Source: Streptomyces sp. F001
GTDB lineage: Bacteria > Actinomycetota > Actinomycetes > Streptomycetales > Streptomycetaceae
Length of the DNA stretch: 64,000 nt
Direction of reading: 5' to 3'
Assembly: GCF_004187715.1 (NCBI RefSeq)
Contig: NZ_QZWF01000004.1
Coordinates: 124,001-188,000 of the forward strand
The position numbers and the translations under genes are program-made. Positions within the stretch are counted from its first letter, which is position 1. Every line of letters starts with the position of its first letter. Positions 25,664-34,862 of this stretch are shown here, one piece after another. The notes beneath the pieces are model-generated. The model searched no databases and had not been told where the DNA came from. It saw nothing but the letters and a program-made list of their open reading frames with translations.

Positions 25664-26503
25664 ATGGTCCCGAGGCGCGAACCAGCTGCGCGTCAGATGC
25701 GTCTGGCGGTCGAGCTGCGCAGGCTCCGCGAGGCGTCAGGGCTCACCACCATCGAGGCAGCAGCGCTGCTTGGGGTGAATCGAGTCCAGATCAGCCAAAT
25801 CGAATCTGGGATCACGGGCGTGAGCGAGCAGCGACTGCGCCGCCTCGCGTCCCATTACGCCTGCACGGACGATGAGTTCATCAACGCGCTGGTCGCCATG
25901 GCCACGGACCGAACACGCGGCTGGTGGGAGGAGTACCGGGGTCTGCTACCCACGTCGTTCCTGGATCTGTCCGAGCTGGATCACCACGCTCGGTTTGTAC
26001 GCAACGTGGCCACCCTGTACGTGCCCGGCCTGCTACAGACGGAGGACTACGCCCGTGCCGTGTTCTCCGACAGGATCCCCGAACTCACCGAAGACGAGCT
26101 CGAGTTGCGCGTCCACCACCGAATGAGGCGCCAGCAGCAGATCGCCGTCCCCTACGAGGGGGTGATCCACGAAGCGGCGCTGCGCATCAGGGTCAGCGAC
26201 CGTGCGACGTCACGCGCCCAGCTCATCCGTATCCTGGAACTCTCCGAAGGGAATCACATCACGGTGCGTGTGATCCCCTTCGACCTGGATGGCTTCGGCC
26301 TGGCCGCGAGCACGATGACCTACGTGAGTGGTCCCGTGCCCAAGCTGGACACGGTGGTACGCGACGCTCCCCATGGCACCGTCTTCATCGATTCCAAAGC
26401 TCAACTCAGCGCCTTCCGAAGGCTCTTCCGTAAAGTGGAGGCCGTGTCGCTCGAGCCCGAGCGCTCACGTGACTTCATCCTCAGGTTGGCGAAAGAGCTG
26501 TGA
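25664..26503 (+). CDS. XRE family regulator with DUF5753 (Scr1 type)
   Basis: A 279-residue regulator. The N-terminal helix-turn-helix is at residues 15-70 (LRRLREASGLTTIEAAALLG, VNRVQISQIESGITGVSEQRL), followed by the long DUF5753 domain with the typical LYVPGLLQTEDYARAVF and ILELSEGNHITVRVIPFDLDG segments. These proteins pair with a DUF397 gene downstream; WhiJ-type pairs of this kind influence development and antibiotic production in Streptomyces. The stop overlaps the DUF397 start by four bases. ATG 25664 has a GGAGCAG-like site 8 bases upstream. Confidence 0.9.
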   Translation: MVPRREPAARQMRLAVELRRLREASGLTTIEAAALLGVNRVQISQIESGITGVSEQRLRRLASHYACTDDEFINALVAMATDRTRGWWEEYRGLLPTSFLDLSELDHHARFVRNVATLYVPGLLQTEDYARAVFSDRIPELTEDELELRVHHRMRRQQQIAVPYEGVIHEAALRIRVSDRATSRAQLIRILELSEGNHITVRVIPFDLDGFGLAASTMTYVSGPVPKLDTVVRDAPHGTVFIDSKAQLSAFRRLFRKVEAVSLEPERSRDFILRLAKEL

Positions 26504-26733
26504 GGTACCCGATGACCACCCCCGAGAACTGGCGGAAGGCGTCCTACTCCGGCGGCGGCGACGGCAACGACTGCGTGGAGATCGCGAACTCGCCCACCCG
26601 CGTCGCCGTACGCGACTCAAAGGCCCCGGCCAGGGCAACCCTCACTTTCCCAGCCGGAGCCTTCGCCCCCTTCCTCGACGCTCTAAAGTCGGCTCACTCC
26701 ACCGTCACCGACTTCGCCAGGTTCCGCGGCTGA
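26500..26733 (+). CDS. DUF397 domain-containing protein
   Basis: A 77-residue partner of the upstream XRE protein. WRKASYSGGGDGNDCVEIA and VAVRDSKAP are the DUF397 hallmarks, with a final FLDALK helix. It starts at GTG 26500, coupled by GTGA to the XRE stop, or at ATG 26512. The C-terminus continues past the normal end of the family and overlaps the glmS 3' end by 40 bases on the opposite strand, which suggests the native end was lost when the cassette came to lie here. Confidence 0.85.
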   Translation: MRYPMTTPENWRKASYSGGGDGNDCVEIANSPTRVAVRDSKAPARATLTFPAGAFAPFLDALKSAHSTVTDFARFRG

Positions 26734-28541
26734 TCCACCTCGTTCCCCCGCGCAGTAGCCAACTCGCACGCGAACACCTGCAGCGGCACCGTAGCCACCA
26801 GCGGCTGAAGCAACGTCGGCGTCACCGGAATCCGTACGAGATGGTCGGCGTACGGCACCACCGCCTCGTCCCCCTCCTCCGCGATCACGATCGTCCGCGC
26901 ACCCCTCGCCCGGATCTCCTGGATGTTGGACACGATCTTGTCGTGGAGCACGGACCGACCCCGCGGCGACGGCACGACCACCACCACCGGCAGGTCCTCC
27001 TCGATCAACGCGATCGGACCGTGCTTCAGCTCACCCGCCGCAAACCCCTCGGCGTGCATGTAGGCGAGTTCCTTCAGCTTCAGCGCGCCCTCAAGGGCGA
27101 CCGGATAACCGACATGCCGGCCCAGGAAGAGCACCGTGTTCTTCGAGGCGAGCGAGCGCGCCAGCTCCCGTACCGGCTCCATGGTCTGAAGGACCTGCCG
27201 GACCTCACCGGAGATCCTCGACAACTCCCGGATGACGTCCCGGATCTCGTCCGCCCACTTGGTGCCCTGCACCTGCGCCAGATACAGCGCCACCAGGTAA
27301 CACGCCACGAGCTGCGTCAGAAACGCCTTGGTGGACGCAACCGCCACCTCGGGCCCGGCATGCGTGTACAGCACCGCATCCGACTCACGCGGAATCGTCG
27401 ACCCGTTCGTGTTGCAGATCGCCAGCACCTTCGAGCCCTGCTCGCGCGCGTGCCGTACAGCCATCAGCGTGTCCATGGTCTCGCCGGACTGGGAGATGGC
27501 GATGACCAGGGTCTGCTGATCGAGAATGGGATCCCGGTAGCGGAACTCGCTCGCCAGCTCCACCTCGCACGGGATGCGGGTCCAGTGCTCGATGGCGTAC
27601 TTCGCGATCAACCCGGCGTGGAAAGCCGTACCGCACGCCACGATGACGACCTTGTCGACCTCCCGCAGCACCCCCGGAGGGATCCGCACCTCGTCCAGCG
27701 TCAGTGAGCCGGCCGCGTCGATGCGCCCCAGCAACGTATCGGCGACCGCCTTGGGCTGCTCGGCGATCTCCTTGAGCATGAAGTAGTCATAGCCCCCCTT
27801 TTCCGCGGCCGACGCGTCCCAGTCGACGTGGTACGACCGGACCTCCGCCGGCCGGCCGTCGAAGCCGGTCACCGTCACCCCGTCCCGGCGCAGCTCCACC
27901 ACCTGGTCCTGACCCAGCTCGATCGCCGACCGCGTGTGGGCGATGAACGCGGCGACGTCCGAGGCGAGAAAGGCCTCGCCCTCTCCAACGCCCACCACCA
28001 GCGGCGAGTTCCGCCGCGCCCCCACCACCACATCCGGCTCGTCGGCATGCACCGCGACCAGCGTGAACGCTCCCTCCAGCCGCTGGCACACCAGCCGCAT
28101 CGCCTCCGCGAGATCCGCGCACGACGAGAACTCCTCGGCCAGCAGATGCGCGACGACCTCGGTGTCGGTCTCGGACGTCAGCGAGTGCCCCCGCTCCTCC
28201 AACTCCGCGCGCAGACAGGCGAAGTTCTCGATGATCCCGTTGTGCACGACGGCGACCCGCCCGGCATTGTCGAGATGCGGATGCGCATTCGCGTCCGTCG
28301 GCCCGCCATGCGTGGCCCACCGCGTGTGCCCGATGGCCGTCGTGCCCGTCGGCAGCGGCCGGTCCGCCAGTTCCTTCTCCAGGTTGACCAGCTTCCCGGC
28401 CTTCTTCGCCGCCGCCAGTCCGCCGTCCGCGAGCACGGCGACGCCCGCCGAGTCGTATCCCCGGTACTCCAGCCGCTTCAGCCCGGCCGTAACGACCTCG
28501 AGCGCCGACTGCGCTCCCACGTATCCCACGATTCCGCACAT
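26694..28541 (-). CDS. glmS: Glutamine-fructose-6-phosphate aminotransferase (isomerizing)
   Basis: A 615-residue enzyme that makes glucosamine-6-phosphate from fructose-6-phosphate and glutamine, the entry to UDP-GlcNAc for cell wall synthesis. ATG 28541 gives MCGIVGYVG, so the catalytic Cys2 becomes N-terminal after methionine removal. The glutaminase domain extends to about residue 225 and two SIS sugar-isomerase domains follow (CGTAFHAG, ISQSGETMDTL, STKAFLTQL). The extreme C-terminus DQPRNLAKSVTVE is intact. GlmM, the next enzyme of the pathway, is encoded at 30.8-32.1 kb. No glmS ribozyme is visible upstream. Confidence 0.97.
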   Translation of the reverse strand: MCGIVGYVGAQSALEVVTAGLKRLEYRGYDSAGVAVLADGGLAAAKKAGKLVNLEKELADRPLPTGTTAIGHTRWATHGGPTDANAHPHLDNAGRVAVVHNGIIENFACLRAELEERGHSLTSETDTEVVAHLLAEEFSSCADLAEAMRLVCQRLEGAFTLVAVHADEPDVVVGARRNSPLVVGVGEGEAFLASDVAAFIAHTRSAIELGQDQVVELRRDGVTVTGFDGRPAEVRSYHVDWDASAAEKGGYDYFMLKEIAEQPKAVADTLLGRIDAAGSLTLDEVRIPPGVLREVDKVVIVACGTAFHAGLIAKYAIEHWTRIPCEVELASEFRYRDPILDQQTLVIAISQSGETMDTLMAVRHAREQGSKVLAICNTNGSTIPRESDAVLYTHAGPEVAVASTKAFLTQLVACYLVALYLAQVQGTKWADEIRDVIRELSRISGEVRQVLQTMEPVRELARSLASKNTVLFLGRHVGYPVALEGALKLKELAYMHAEGFAAGELKHGPIALIEEDLPVVVVVPSPRGRSVLHDKIVSNIQEIRARGARTIVIAEEGDEAVVPYADHLVRIPVTPTLLQPLVATVPLQVFACELATARGNEVDQPRNLAKSVTVE

Positions 28542-28713
28542 GACCGGCAGCCTACGATCGTTTCCGGCGCCGAACCGGTCGCAGCGTGCCCGAATTCGGA
28601 AATTCCCACGCCGGTACGAACACCGAAACGACACCGGACCGCCGCGCAGCAGCCCAGGAGCCGCGTGACGGATGCCACGCCACCGTCCGTTCGTCCTCCC
28701 GTAACAATGGACT

Positions 28714-29703
28714 GTGATCTCTCCGGTCTCCTCGATACCCCGGAGCGCCCACCGGCCCAGGCCGGAGGCGACTCCCTACGTCGACCTCACCCGCTCGGAG
28801 TGGAGCGCGCTGCGGGACAAGACGCCGCTGCCGCTCACCGCGGAGGAGGTCGAGAAGCTGCGCGGTCTCGGCGATGTCATCGACCTCGACGAGGTGCGGG
28901 ACATCTACCTCCCGCTGTCGCGGCTACTCAACCTCTACATCGGCGCCACGGACGGCCTCAGAGGCGCGCTCAACACCTTCCTCGGCGAACAGGGCTCGCA
29001 GTCGGGCACCCCCTTCGTCATAGGCGTCGCCGGCTCGGTGGCCGTGGGCAAGTCCACCGTCGCCCGCCTCCTGCAGGCCCTGCTCTCCCGCTGGCCCGAG
29101 CACCCGCGAGTGGAGCTGGTGACGACGGACGGCTTCCTGTTGCCCACCAAGGAGCTCCAGGCCCGCGGCCTGATGTCGCGGAAAGGTTTCCCCGAGTCGT
29201 ACGACCGCCGCGCCCTGACCCGCTTCGTCGCCGACATCAAGGCCGGCAAGGACGAGGTGACGGCCCCCGTCTACTCGCACCTCATCTACGACATCGTCCC
29301 CGGCGAACGCCTCGTGGTCCGCCGCCCGGACATCCTGATCGTCGAGGGCCTGAACGTCCTCCAGCCCGCCCTGCCCGGCAAGGACGGCCGCACCCGGGTC
29401 GGCCTCGCCGACTACTTCGACTTCAGCGTGTACGTCGACGCCCGCACCGAGGACATCGAGAGCTGGTACCTCAACCGGTTCAGGAAACTGCGCGCGACCG
29501 CCTTCCAGAACCCCTCCTCGTACTTCCGCAAGTACACCCAGGTCTCCGAGGAGGAGGCGCTCGACTACGCCCGCACCACCTGGCGCACGATCAACCGCCC
29601 CAACCTCGTCGAGAACGTCGCTCCCACCCGCGGCCGCGCCACCCTCATCATCCGCAAGGGCCCGGACCACAAGGTGCAGCGCCTGAGTTTGCGCAAGCTC
29701 TGA
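28714..29703 (+). CDS. coaA: Type I pantothenate kinase
   Basis: A 329-residue kinase for the first, rate-setting step of CoA synthesis. GTG 28714 opens an N-terminus of normal length. The P-loop GVAGSVAVGKSTVARLLQ, the VTTDGFLLPT and the MSRKGFPESYD motifs are intact, as is the NPSSYFRKYT region near the pantothenate site. It is divergent from glmS with 170 bases between the starts, and is followed 16 bases later by the DUF389 gene. Confidence 0.97.
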   Translation: MISPVSSIPRSAHRPRPEATPYVDLTRSEWSALRDKTPLPLTAEEVEKLRGLGDVIDLDEVRDIYLPLSRLLNLYIGATDGLRGALNTFLGEQGSQSGTPFVIGVAGSVAVGKSTVARLLQALLSRWPEHPRVELVTTDGFLLPTKELQARGLMSRKGFPESYDRRALTRFVADIKAGKDEVTAPVYSHLIYDIVPGERLVVRRPDILIVEGLNVLQPALPGKDGRTRVGLADYFDFSVYVDARTEDIESWYLNRFRKLRATAFQNPSSYFRKYTQVSEEEALDYARTTWRTINRPNLVENVAPTRGRATLIIRKGPDHKVQRLSLRKL

Positions 29704-29719
29704 CCGTTACGCTGCCGCC

Positions 29720-30658
29720 ATGCTGCATCTGCGCCTGATCACGCCGTCCGACAGGACCGACGACGTGGTCCGCCTCATCGAGAAGACGGTCGGCACCACG
29801 CACCTGGTCGTGATGCCGGGCGCCGCCCGCAACCCCTCGGGGGACGTCGTCATGTGCGACGTGGCGCGTGAGGCGGGCGACGAGCTGCTCACCGGACTGC
29901 AGCGGATGGGCCTCGACGACACCGGCTCCATCGCCGTCGAGAACATCGACCTCTCCCTGTCCAAGCGGGCCGAGAAGGCCGAGGAGGAGGCCCCGGGCGA
30001 GCCCGCGGACGCCGTGCTGTGGGAGCACCTGACGGAGGCGACGCACGAGGAGTCGACCCTCTCCGTCACCTACCTCGCCTTCATCACGCTGGCCACGATG
30101 ATCGCGGCCTGCGGTGTCGTCCTCGACAACGCGATCCTGATCGTGGGCGCGATGGCGGTCGGCCCGGAGTTCGGCCCGCTGGCGGGCATCTCCACCGCGG
30201 TGGTGCAGCGCAGGCCGCCCCTGGCCCTGCGCTCACTGATCGCGCTGCTCGTGGGCTTCGCGGTGGCGATGGCCGTGACGGTGGGCTTCAGCCTCTTCAT
30301 GGACGCCGTCGGACTGTTCACCAAGGAGCAACTGGAGGGCGAACGGCCGCAGACCGGCTTCGTCTACGCCCCCGACTGGTTCTCCTTCGTCGTGGCGGTC
30401 CTCGCCGGCGCCGCCGGCACCCTCTCCCTGACGTCCGCCAAGTCGGGCGCGCTGGTCGGCGTCGCCATCTCGGTGACGACGGTACCGGCGGCTGCCAATG
30501 CCGCAGTGGCCCTCAGCTACGGCGACACCAAGCAGACCTGGGGCTCCACCGAGCAACTCCTGCTGAACCTGCTCGGCATCATCCTGGCGGGAACGCTCAC
30601 GCTGCTGACCCAGAAGTGGCTCTGGTCCAAACAACGTCAGCGCAAGAACGCCGCTTAG
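29720..30658 (+). CDS. DUF389 domain integral membrane protein
   Basis: A 312-residue membrane protein. A soluble N-terminal part of about 115 residues (MLHLRLITPSDRTDDVVRLI, with a ferredoxin-like look) precedes about six transmembrane helices from LAFITLATMIAACGVVLDNA to the end. The signature NAILIVGAMAVGPEFGPLAGIS is the conserved DUF389 core. The family is widespread and its function is not established, though a transport role is often assumed. It follows coaA by 16 bases, so it is probably co-transcribed. Confidence 0.88.
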   Translation: MLHLRLITPSDRTDDVVRLIEKTVGTTHLVVMPGAARNPSGDVVMCDVAREAGDELLTGLQRMGLDDTGSIAVENIDLSLSKRAEKAEEEAPGEPADAVLWEHLTEATHEESTLSVTYLAFITLATMIAACGVVLDNAILIVGAMAVGPEFGPLAGISTAVVQRRPPLALRSLIALLVGFAVAMAVTVGFSLFMDAVGLFTKEQLEGERPQTGFVYAPDWFSFVVAVLAGAAGTLSLTSAKSGALVGVAISVTTVPAAANAAVALSYGDTKQTWGSTEQLLLNLLGIILAGTLTLLTQKWLWSKQRQRKNAA

Positions 30659-30768
30659 GGGCAATGCCCTAGGGGCGTGGGGCTCTGCCAACATGCGGCT
30701 CCGCCGCGCGGGCGCGACCAGCCCCAACGAACCCGCAGCCCGCCGCGCACCGAACCCCCACCCCGAAC
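30659..30768. repeat. Streptomyces-type dispersed repeat (AGGGGCGTGGGGCTCTGCC family)
   Basis: Intergenic repeat between two convergent genes: AGGGGCGTGGGGCTCTGCC, ATGCGGCTCCGCCGCGCGGG, CGCGACCAGCCCCAACGA. The same framework, partly altered, is at 43974-44050 and 46865-46990. It can form hairpins and probably also serves as terminator for DUF389 and glmM. Confidence 0.65.
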
Positions 30769-30781
30769 CCGGAACCAGGAA

Positions 30782-32140
30782 CTACCCCAGCGCCGACTTC
30801 ACCGCATCCGCCAACCGCCCCGCCACAGACCGAGCCTGATCAATATCCGCCGCCTCGACCATCACCCGCACCAGCGGCTCAGTCCCCGAGGGCCGCAACA
30901 GCACCCGCCCGGTGGACCCCAGCTCCCGCTCCGCCTCAGCAACGGCAGCAGCGAGGTCGGCCGAGCTCCCGACCCGGGACTTGTCCACATCCGGCACATT
31001 GATCAGCACCTGCGGCAGCCGCTCCATCACGCCCGCCAGCTCGCGCAGCGTACGACCCGTCTCGGCGACCCGTGCGGCCAGCATCAGCCCGGTCAGCGTG
31101 CCGTCGCCCGTCGTCGCGTGATCCAGGATGATCACGTGCCCGGACTGCTCACCACCGAGCGCGAAGCCGTGCTCCTTCATCTCTTCCAGCACATACCGGT
31201 CACCGACCGCGGTCTGCACCAGCGCGATACCCTCACGCTCCATGGCCAGCTTGAAGCCGAGGTTGGACATCACGGTCGCCACCACGGTCTCGGCCCGCAG
31301 AGCGGAACGTTCCCGCATCGCCAGCGCGAGCACGGCCAGGATCTGGTCGCCGTCGACTTCCTCACCGGTGTGGTCCACGGCGAGGCACCGGTCCGCGTCA
31401 CCGTCGTGCGCGATACCGAGATCGGCCCCGTGCTCGACGACCGCGGCCTTGAGCTGCCCCAGGTGCGTCGACCCGCACCCGTCGTTGATGTTGAGCCCGT
31501 CCGGCTCGGCCCCGATCGTGACGACCTCGGCACCGGCCCGCGCGAACGCCTCCGGCGAGACCCCCGAGGCCGCGCCGTGCGCTTCGTCCAGGACGATCTT
31601 CAGCCCGTCCAGCCGGTTCGGCAGTACGTCGAGCAGGTGGCCGACGTACTGGCCGAAGCCCTCCTCGTAGGACCGGACCCGCCCGACACCGGCCCCGGTG
31701 GGCCGCTCCCATGGCTCGCCGTGCCGGTGCGCCTCGTACACGGCCTCGATCTTGTCCTCGAGCTCGTCGGCGAGCTTGTGCCCGCCGCGGGCGAAGAACT
31801 TGATGCCGTTGTCCGGCATGGCGTTGTGGCTGGCGGAGAGCATGACACCCAGGTCGGCCCGCAGCGCACCCGTCAGATACGCCACGGCCGGCGTCGGCAG
31901 CACGCCGACGCGCAGCACGTCCACGCCGGCGCTGGCGAGGCCCGCGACCACGGCGGCCTCCAGGAACTCCCCGGACGCGCGCGGGTCACGCCCGACCACC
32001 GCCGTGGGCCGGTGGCCTGCGAAAGTGCCCGCCTCGGCCAGCACGTGGGCCGCCGCGACCGACAGACCGAGCGCCATCTCGGCCGTCAGATCCGCGTTGG
32101 CGACACCGCGCACGCCGTCCGTGCCGAAGAGTCGTCCCAC
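30782..32140 (-). CDS. glmM: Phosphoglucosamine mutase
   Basis: A 452-residue alpha-D-phosphohexomutase converting glucosamine-6-phosphate to glucosamine-1-phosphate. GTG 32140 follows AGGAGGACAA. The catalytic phosphoserine S104 lies in LSASHNAMPDNGIKFF; the Mg2+ loop DGDADR, the sugar loop GGEQSGH and the phosphate loop RPSGTEPL are all present. It works directly after GlmS encoded nearby. It starts about 230 bases upstream of the rpsI terminator. Confidence 0.97.
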   Translation of the reverse strand: MGRLFGTDGVRGVANADLTAEMALGLSVAAAHVLAEAGTFAGHRPTAVVGRDPRASGEFLEAAVVAGLASAGVDVLRVGVLPTPAVAYLTGALRADLGVMLSASHNAMPDNGIKFFARGGHKLADELEDKIEAVYEAHRHGEPWERPTGAGVGRVRSYEEGFGQYVGHLLDVLPNRLDGLKIVLDEAHGAASGVSPEAFARAGAEVVTIGAEPDGLNINDGCGSTHLGQLKAAVVEHGADLGIAHDGDADRCLAVDHTGEEVDGDQILAVLALAMRERSALRAETVVATVMSNLGFKLAMEREGIALVQTAVGDRYVLEEMKEHGFALGGEQSGHVIILDHATTGDGTLTGLMLAARVAETGRTLRELAGVMERLPQVLINVPDVDKSRVGSSADLAAAVAEAERELGSTGRVLLRPSGTEPLVRVMVEAADIDQARSVAGRLADAVKSALG

Positions 32141-32292
32141 TTGTCCTCCTGAGGAAGCGTCAGTTCCGGTCGCCGTGCGGGTGCGGCCCGCGCACATGGC
32201 TCCCGTGTCCCAGGCATTCGATGCCTGGCCATCCGATCACACCAGCCTTTGAGCGTCTTGTGCCGTTATACGCCTGTGGGCTGTGATAAACG

Positions 32293-32330
32293 AACGCCCC
32301 GGCGGCACAGTGGCGTGCCGCCGGGGCGTT
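32293..32330 (-). terminator. rplM-rpsI operon terminator
   Basis: AACGCCCCGGCGGCAC (32293-32308) pairs perfectly with GTGCCGCCGGGGCGTT (32315-32330), a 16-bp stem with a 6-base loop, 39 bases after the rpsI stop. The AACG/CGTT ends give a short U-containing tail. Confidence 0.9.
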
Positions 32331-32369
32331 CGGAGTACGTACGAGGTACGTACCAGCAGGCAGCGAAGC

Positions 32370-32882
32370 TTAGCGCTTGCTGTACTGCGGAGCCTTGCGG
32401 GCCTTCTTCAGACCGGCCTTCTTGCGCTCGACCGCACGGTCGTCGCGGCGGAGGAAGCCGGCCTTCTTGAGCGGGCCGCGGTTGTTGTCGACGTCGGCCT
32501 CGTTCAGCGCACGGGCGACACCGAGACGGAGCGCACCGGCCTGACCGGAGACACCGCCACCGGCGATCCGGGCGATGACGTCGTAGCGGCCCTCGAGCTC
32601 GAGCACCTTGAAGGGCTCATTGACTTCCTGCTGGTGCACCTTGTTCGGGAAGTAGTCCTCGAGGGTGCGACCGTTGATCTTCCACTTGCCGGAGCCCGGA
32701 ACGATCCGGACGCGGGCAATGGCGTTCTTGCGACGGCCCAGGCCGGCGGCCGGCTGGGGCTCGCCGAAGCGGGAGGCCATGGACTCCGAGGTGTACTCGC
32801 CCTCGACGGGGACCTCGGACTCGGTGGTGTAGCTGTCGATGTCAAGCTCTTCGAGCGGCTGCTCGGCAGTGGTCTCGGCCAC
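32370..32882 (-). CDS. rpsI: 30S ribosomal protein S9
   Basis: A 170-residue S9. The conserved C-terminal core runs from about residue 45 (GRRKNAIARVRIVPGSGKW) to the basic end RKAPQYSKR that reaches the P-site tRNA. About 40 acidic N-terminal residues (MAETTAEQPLEELDIDSYTT...) are an actinobacterial extension. It lies 42 bases downstream of rplM and just ahead of the operon terminator. Confidence 0.97.
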   Translation of the reverse strand: MAETTAEQPLEELDIDSYTTESEVPVEGEYTSESMASRFGEPQPAAGLGRRKNAIARVRIVPGSGKWKINGRTLEDYFPNKVHQQEVNEPFKVLELEGRYDVIARIAGGGVSGQAGALRLGVARALNEADVDNNRGPLKKAGFLRRDDRAVERKKAGLKKARKAPQYSKR

Positions 32883-32924
32883 GATTCTCCTCAGATTCTC
32901 TTCGGTCTTAGGGGGTGGCCGGAC

Positions 32925-33368
32925 TTACTGCGCGACCTGGGTGATCTCGAACGGAACCGGCTGCTGAGCAGCGTGGGGGTGGTTCTCGCCGCGGTAGACC
33001 TTCAGCTTCGAGAGCATCTGACGGCCCAGGGTGTTCTTCGGGAGCATGCCCTTGACGGCCTTCTCGATGGCCTTCTCGGGGTTCTTCTCGAGCAGCTCGT
33101 CGTAACGGACGGAGCGCAGACCACCCGGGTAGCCGGAGTGGCGGTACGCCATCTTCTGGGTCCGCTTGTTGCCGGAGAGGTGCACCTTGTCGGCGTTGAT
33201 GATGATGACGAAGTCACCGGTGTCGACGTGGGGCGCGTAGATCGGCTTGTGCTTGCCCCGCAGAAGGGACGCGGCGGTGGTGGCGAGACGACCCAGGACA
33301 ACGTCCTGAGCGTCGATGACGTGCCACTGGCGCGTCACATCGCCGGGCTTGGGGCTGTACGTACGCAC
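32925..33368 (-). CDS. rplM: 50S ribosomal protein L13
   Basis: A 147-residue L13 from GTG 33368 (VRTYSPKPGDVTRQWHVIDA); the longer upstream frame lacks L13 similarity. The family signature NADKVHLSGNKRTQKMAYRHSG (core: VHLSGNK) and KAVKGMLPKNTLGRQML are intact. It opens the two-gene rplM-rpsI operon; the roughly 250 bases upstream should carry its promoter, which I cannot place. Confidence 0.97.
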   Translation of the reverse strand: MRTYSPKPGDVTRQWHVIDAQDVVLGRLATTAASLLRGKHKPIYAPHVDTGDFVIIINADKVHLSGNKRTQKMAYRHSGYPGGLRSVRYDELLEKNPEKAIEKAVKGMLPKNTLGRQMLSKLKVYRGENHPHAAQQPVPFEITQVAQ

Positions 33369-33618
33369 GGTTCGTAGCCTTCGCTTCGAGTGAATGGTCC
33401 TAAACAAGGTCACCGAAACGATCACGACAGCCTGGACCGCACGGCGGCGACGCAAACCGCGTACGTGGGGTCGCTGGTCATCGGCCCGGTGGACCGGTGT
33501 AAGGGCCCGTCCCGTGAGAATGAGCAAGCCAATACACAACGAACATGCAGGATACCTGCGGCGCGCCCACCCGGTCAAAACGGGTCGACACCGCCCGGCA
33601 ACCTGTTCGCCCCCCAGT

Positions 33619-33867
33619 TTAGGACCTCGCGCCCGCACCCAGGACCGCGATCGCCGCGACACAGAACGTGACCGCCCGCCTCAGGCGCCTGCGCAACCCG
33701 GGCGACCAGCAGCGGGACACCAACGGGACGCAGTAGCCGTACGACGAGCAGGCCGCCGGGACCCCGGAGAGCAGCACCCCCACCACGACGTCGACGAGCA
33801 CCGCACGCGCCAGCCACGAAGCCCTTCGCACCAACCACCCGGAGATGCCGCATTTGCCCGTCCTCAT
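33619..33867 (-). CDS. Small hypothetical membrane protein
   Basis: An 82-residue open frame from ATG 33867 (MRTGKCGISGWLVRRASWLA). It has two hydrophobic segments (AVLVDVVVGVLLSGVPAA and AVTFCVAAIAVLGAG) separated by a basic loop with RRRLRR, which fits a small two-helix membrane protein. No family is recognised. It is divergent from the gene at 33942 and oriented toward rplM. It could be spurious. Confidence 0.45.
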   Translation of the reverse strand: MRTGKCGISGWLVRRASWLARAVLVDVVVGVLLSGVPAACSSYGYCVPLVSRCWSPGLRRRLRRAVTFCVAAIAVLGAGARS

Positions 33868-33941
33868 GGAGCGAACGCTAGGGGCTTCAGGGCCGGTTGA
33901 GACGGACCAGCACACCCCTCGGCCCGTCTAAGATGCGCCCC

Positions 33942-34820
33942 ATGAGCTTTGGGCAGGGGGGACCCCAGTCCCAGTGGGATCCCTGGAAACCGCATTCGCA
34001 GCAGCCCTGGAACGACGCCGGTGGCCAGAGCCCGGACTGGGCTGCCCTCGCCGAGGCGTCCGAGGCGCGCAACAAGCGCCGCAGACTGCTGCTCATCGGC
34101 GGCGGAGCAGTCGCCACCGTGGCGATAGGTGCTGCCGTCGCCGTGGCCGTCGTCTCGGCGAACGGCGACAGCCAGGCCTCGAACCGGCCGAGCTCCCAGC
34201 TGCCGGCCACCGTCGACCTCCCGAGCGAGTCCGCCACGGCCCCGTCGTTCGCGCCGACCAGCGCCCCGCCGCCGCTGGACCCGAAGGACTTCGTCTCCAG
34301 CAAGAACAAGGACAAGGCCCCGCTCAGCGCGGACCGGCTCTTCCCGGGCACCCAGCTGACCATGGGCGAGACCGTGTACAAGAAGGGCCCGACGGCCGAC
34401 ACGAAGAGCTGCGCCAACGCGGCCAGCGGGACACTGCCGAAGGTCCTCGACGCGAACGACTGCACCCGTCTGCTCCGTGTCACCTACACCAAGGGCAGTG
34501 TCGCGGTGACGGTCGGTGTGGCCGTCTTCGACACCGAGGCCCAGGCGGCCAAGGCCAAGGCCGAGGCCGACAGCAAGAGCAGGGTCAAGTCCCTGTCCGG
34601 CGGCGGGATCAAGGACTTCTGCAACGCCGCGGTCTGCCGCACGACGACCAACTTCTACGGCCGCTACGCCTACTTCACGATCGCCGGCTACACCAACGGC
34701 AACGATGTGACGCCGAAGAACACGGAAGTCTTCTCTTCCGGCGACGACCTGGCCGAGTTCACGTTCCGCCAGATCCGCCGCCGCGGCGAGGCCCAGGCGT
34801 CGGCGGCGGCCAACGAGTGA
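33942..34820 (+). CDS. Hypothetical membrane-anchored protein
   Basis: A 292-residue protein from ATG 33942 (MSFGQGGPQSQWDPWKPHSQ). A Gln/Pro-rich cytoplasmic head, a basic stop (NKRRR) and one transmembrane helix (LLLIGGGAVATVAIGAAVAVAVV, about residues 48-70) are followed by a Ser/Pro linker and an extracellular domain with four cysteines (KSCANA, NDCTRLL, DFCNAAVC). No enzyme motif is visible. It precedes the GH26 gene by 42 bases and may be co-transcribed with it. Confidence 0.8.
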   Translation: MSFGQGGPQSQWDPWKPHSQQPWNDAGGQSPDWAALAEASEARNKRRRLLLIGGGAVATVAIGAAVAVAVVSANGDSQASNRPSSQLPATVDLPSESATAPSFAPTSAPPPLDPKDFVSSKNKDKAPLSADRLFPGTQLTMGETVYKKGPTADTKSCANAASGTLPKVLDANDCTRLLRVTYTKGSVAVTVGVAVFDTEAQAAKAKAEADSKSRVKSLSGGGIKDFCNAAVCRTTTNFYGRYAYFTIAGYTNGNDVTPKNTEVFSSGDDLAEFTFRQIRRRGEAQASAAANE

Positions 34821-34862
34821 CCCGTCCCACCAGCCCGCGCGCCCACTCCGGTACGTGACGCG

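Noticed and set aside
28542..28713. glmS ribozyme or riboswitch
   Set aside because: No glmS ribozyme core is visible in the short glmS-coaA gap; that ribozyme is mainly from Gram-positives of lower GC.
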